Shown: positions 62,511 to 64,000 of the stretch, piece by piece | How positions within the stretch are numbered: position 1 is the first letter of the stretch | Layout: each line of letters opens with the position of its first letter | Assembly (NCBI RefSeq): GCF_032118995.1 | Contig: NC_092654.1 | Location: 16,287,284-16,351,283 of the forward strand | Length of the DNA: 64,000 nucleotides | Source: Asterias amurensis | Lineage: Eukaryota > Echinodermata > Asteroidea > Forcipulatida > Asteriidae | Direction: 5' to 3' | Translations under genes and position numbers: made by a program | Notes under the pieces: model-generated | What the model was told of the DNA's origin: nothing | Databases searched by the model: none | What the model saw: only the letters and a program-made list of their open reading frames with translations

Positions 62511-63989
62511 CTAAAGTTCAAAATCAAAGTCGAGACCAGTTCCTTGTAGCTTCTCATTGTAAACCATGTCGAAGGCGTCGCTTTGTGCCACAGTAAAGTA
62601 GTTCTTCCATCCTCCCACTTTACCTGGCAGTAAAGAAAAAGAAGACAACAAAATCGTACAAGTATAAAAGAAACCAAAAACAATGACTTGAAAGACTTCG
62701 TTTAACAAGATAACATGGTAGGCCTGTCACCATTCTAAACATTGTTTAAAAACAAAGCATATAGCTTTATTGTACTTTATTTTTTCCTTAATATACGTAA
62801 TTCTGATTATTTGCAAAGTGACCAAAAAAGACATACAATAGAAATCAAGGACAGAAGGACACCAACTCGCGAGAAATCTGACAAAAGATCGTGCATCATT
62901 TGCTCAATCATTTTCTCAGACTCAATATTGATGTGTTATCGAATTCTAACCACCAGAGGGGTATTTTAGACGAAATAATTTCGCAGAAAGTAAACTTTCG
63001 AAATTGAAGTTACACAATTATTTCGAGGTAATTACCAATGTTTAACCCCCTTTATGGAGTTCATCAAAATCTAACAGCAAACATCTATTTGTTATCTTAC
63101 CCTTCAAAAGAAACGGCGCTCTTCCTATGTGTTTCGTCCGCATTTTTGCCTCCTCTCCCATCCCTTGTTCTAGTTGTTGATAAGTGTTCTTCATCCCGTG
63201 AAAGGTAGTTTTCTTCGTGATGTAATCGATGACGTCATCAGAGAGGTCCTTATCAAGATGCTTTGCTATTTTGCAGATGGAGCCCCTCAGATCCTACATG
63301 GGAAAAAAAAGAAACTTTTCAAATCAGTTGTCTTTGGGCCCGGTCTAGATTGGTGACCTAGTTTTTTGTATCAGTCATCGACTGTTTTGGAGGCTGACGG
63401 GAGGCAATTTTTGTGCTGTACAACAAAACTTCCACTGTCATAGGCCCTTTTCGACACCACGGTTTCAGCTTCAGAATCGGTTTAGGGTTTAGGCTCCGTC
63501 GTCTCGTCTGAAGCCCTGAGCGTGTACGCAAAGCACGCACAATATTGCCAAAACCACCGCTGGGCTAAAGCAAGCCTAGACTAAATCTGGAGCCGAAGCC
63601 GTGGTTTCGAGAAGGGCCGTAGTCAAGCGGTCTTGGAATAAGTCTACGTAGAAAGATAAACCTCATCATAGTCTTGCTCCTTCACTAATTATTAAAATTG
63701 TTTCTCCCTCTTCTCGACTTTGATTTTGTCTTTTGTGTTCCACACCATAGAGCAAGCAGGTCCTTGCTCAATGGTTGAGCCAGTCTAAATATTTGTGTTA
63801 TTGTTTGTTTTATTAAAATAAAAGTAACATCGTGTTTAGATAGATACAAGTCTATCGAAACTCTAAACTTCCCACTTCACAATCACTATCTTACCTTGTG
63901 CATACTTTCATATTTCATGTATAAGACATTCTCATCATTTCGACGTTCCCAGAAACCGAGCACGTGATCAAACCAAGATCCTCCCAATG
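62511..63989 (-). CDS. Cytosolic sulfotransferase, last three exons, continues past the right edge
   Basis: Exons in coding order: 63989-63895, 63293-63101 and 62623-62511 (95, 193 and 113 nt, exactly as exons 4-6 of the gene at 42154-47237), with GT..AG borders and matching phases. The protein starts in the window at LGGSWFDHVLGFWERR and ends LQGTGLDFDFEL. The PAPS-binding motif is LKGKVGGWKN, sharing the Leu-for-Arg change of the complete neighbour and having Gly where most SULTs have Asp. The frame is intact. It is a close paralogue of the complete gene, a product of local duplication. Exons 1-3, with the sulfate loop and catalytic His, lie outside. Confidence 0.9.
63441..63622. repeat. 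Short foldback, GGCCCTTTTC ends, copy 2
   Basis: The ends GGCCCTTTTCGACACCACGG and the inverse (CCGTGGTTTCGAGAAGGGCC) enclose a GC-rich interior like 21541-21692. It lies in intron 4 of the right-hand sulfotransferase. Confidence 0.75.
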
Positions 63990-64000
63990 CTGAAAAAATA

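Overview
The window is eukaryotic nuclear DNA. It is AT-rich, its genes have introns with GT..AG borders, and it carries many short palindromic (MITE-type) transposons, tRNA-derived SINEs and 5'-truncated LINEs. Gene content (cytosolic sulfotransferases, transaldolase, a TRIM/RING-B-box-NHL-like protein) and repeat style suggest a marine invertebrate deuterostome. An echinoderm such as a sea star is my best guess from memory of such repeats; no search was run.

Left part (1-25.8 kb, + strand). The last two exons of an unrecognised gene (1291-2318) are followed by a decayed tandem copy of its 3' end. Next is a complete six-exon cytosolic sulfotransferase (5511-11278, 316 aa), with four copies of one MITE family in its introns and a fifth next to exon 5. 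Then comes a complete nine-exon transaldolase (13947-25840, 329 aa), the cytosolic enzyme of the non-oxidative pentose phosphate pathway.

Middle (25.8-42 kb). This is intergenic repeat territory around one intronless gene on the minus strand (32898-34937, 679 aa) with a RING finger, two B-boxes, a coiled coil and an NHL-like C-terminus. An 852-bp hairpin element made of 42-bp units lies at 36614-37465.

Right part (42-64 kb, minus strand). A second complete sulfotransferase (42154-47237, 325 aa) is followed by a recent tandem duplication (47441-49710 and 49769-54372). The second copy is split by a 2340-bp transposon with a 9-bp target duplication; the first copy preserves the uninterrupted site. 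Then come two 5'-truncated LINE fragments, a sulfotransferase pseudogene fragment (57298-58500) beside about 950 bp of CAG-type repeat, and the last three exons of a third sulfotransferase (62511-63989) that continues past the right edge. Exon lengths and phases match across the sulfotransferases (124 and 95 nt exons exactly), so the right-hand genes are local duplicates.

The sulfotransferases would conjugate small hydroxylated or amine compounds using PAPS, and transaldolase is a housekeeping enzyme; I see no shared pathway among the genes. I did not find a new multi-gene system. The most unusual material is structural: two elements with TA-plus-palindrome ends and 9-bp target duplications, a set of four TTAA-flanked MITE families, the 42-bp-unit hairpin, and two places where filled and empty insertion sites sit side by side. 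No retrovirus, LTR element or Polinton was recognised.
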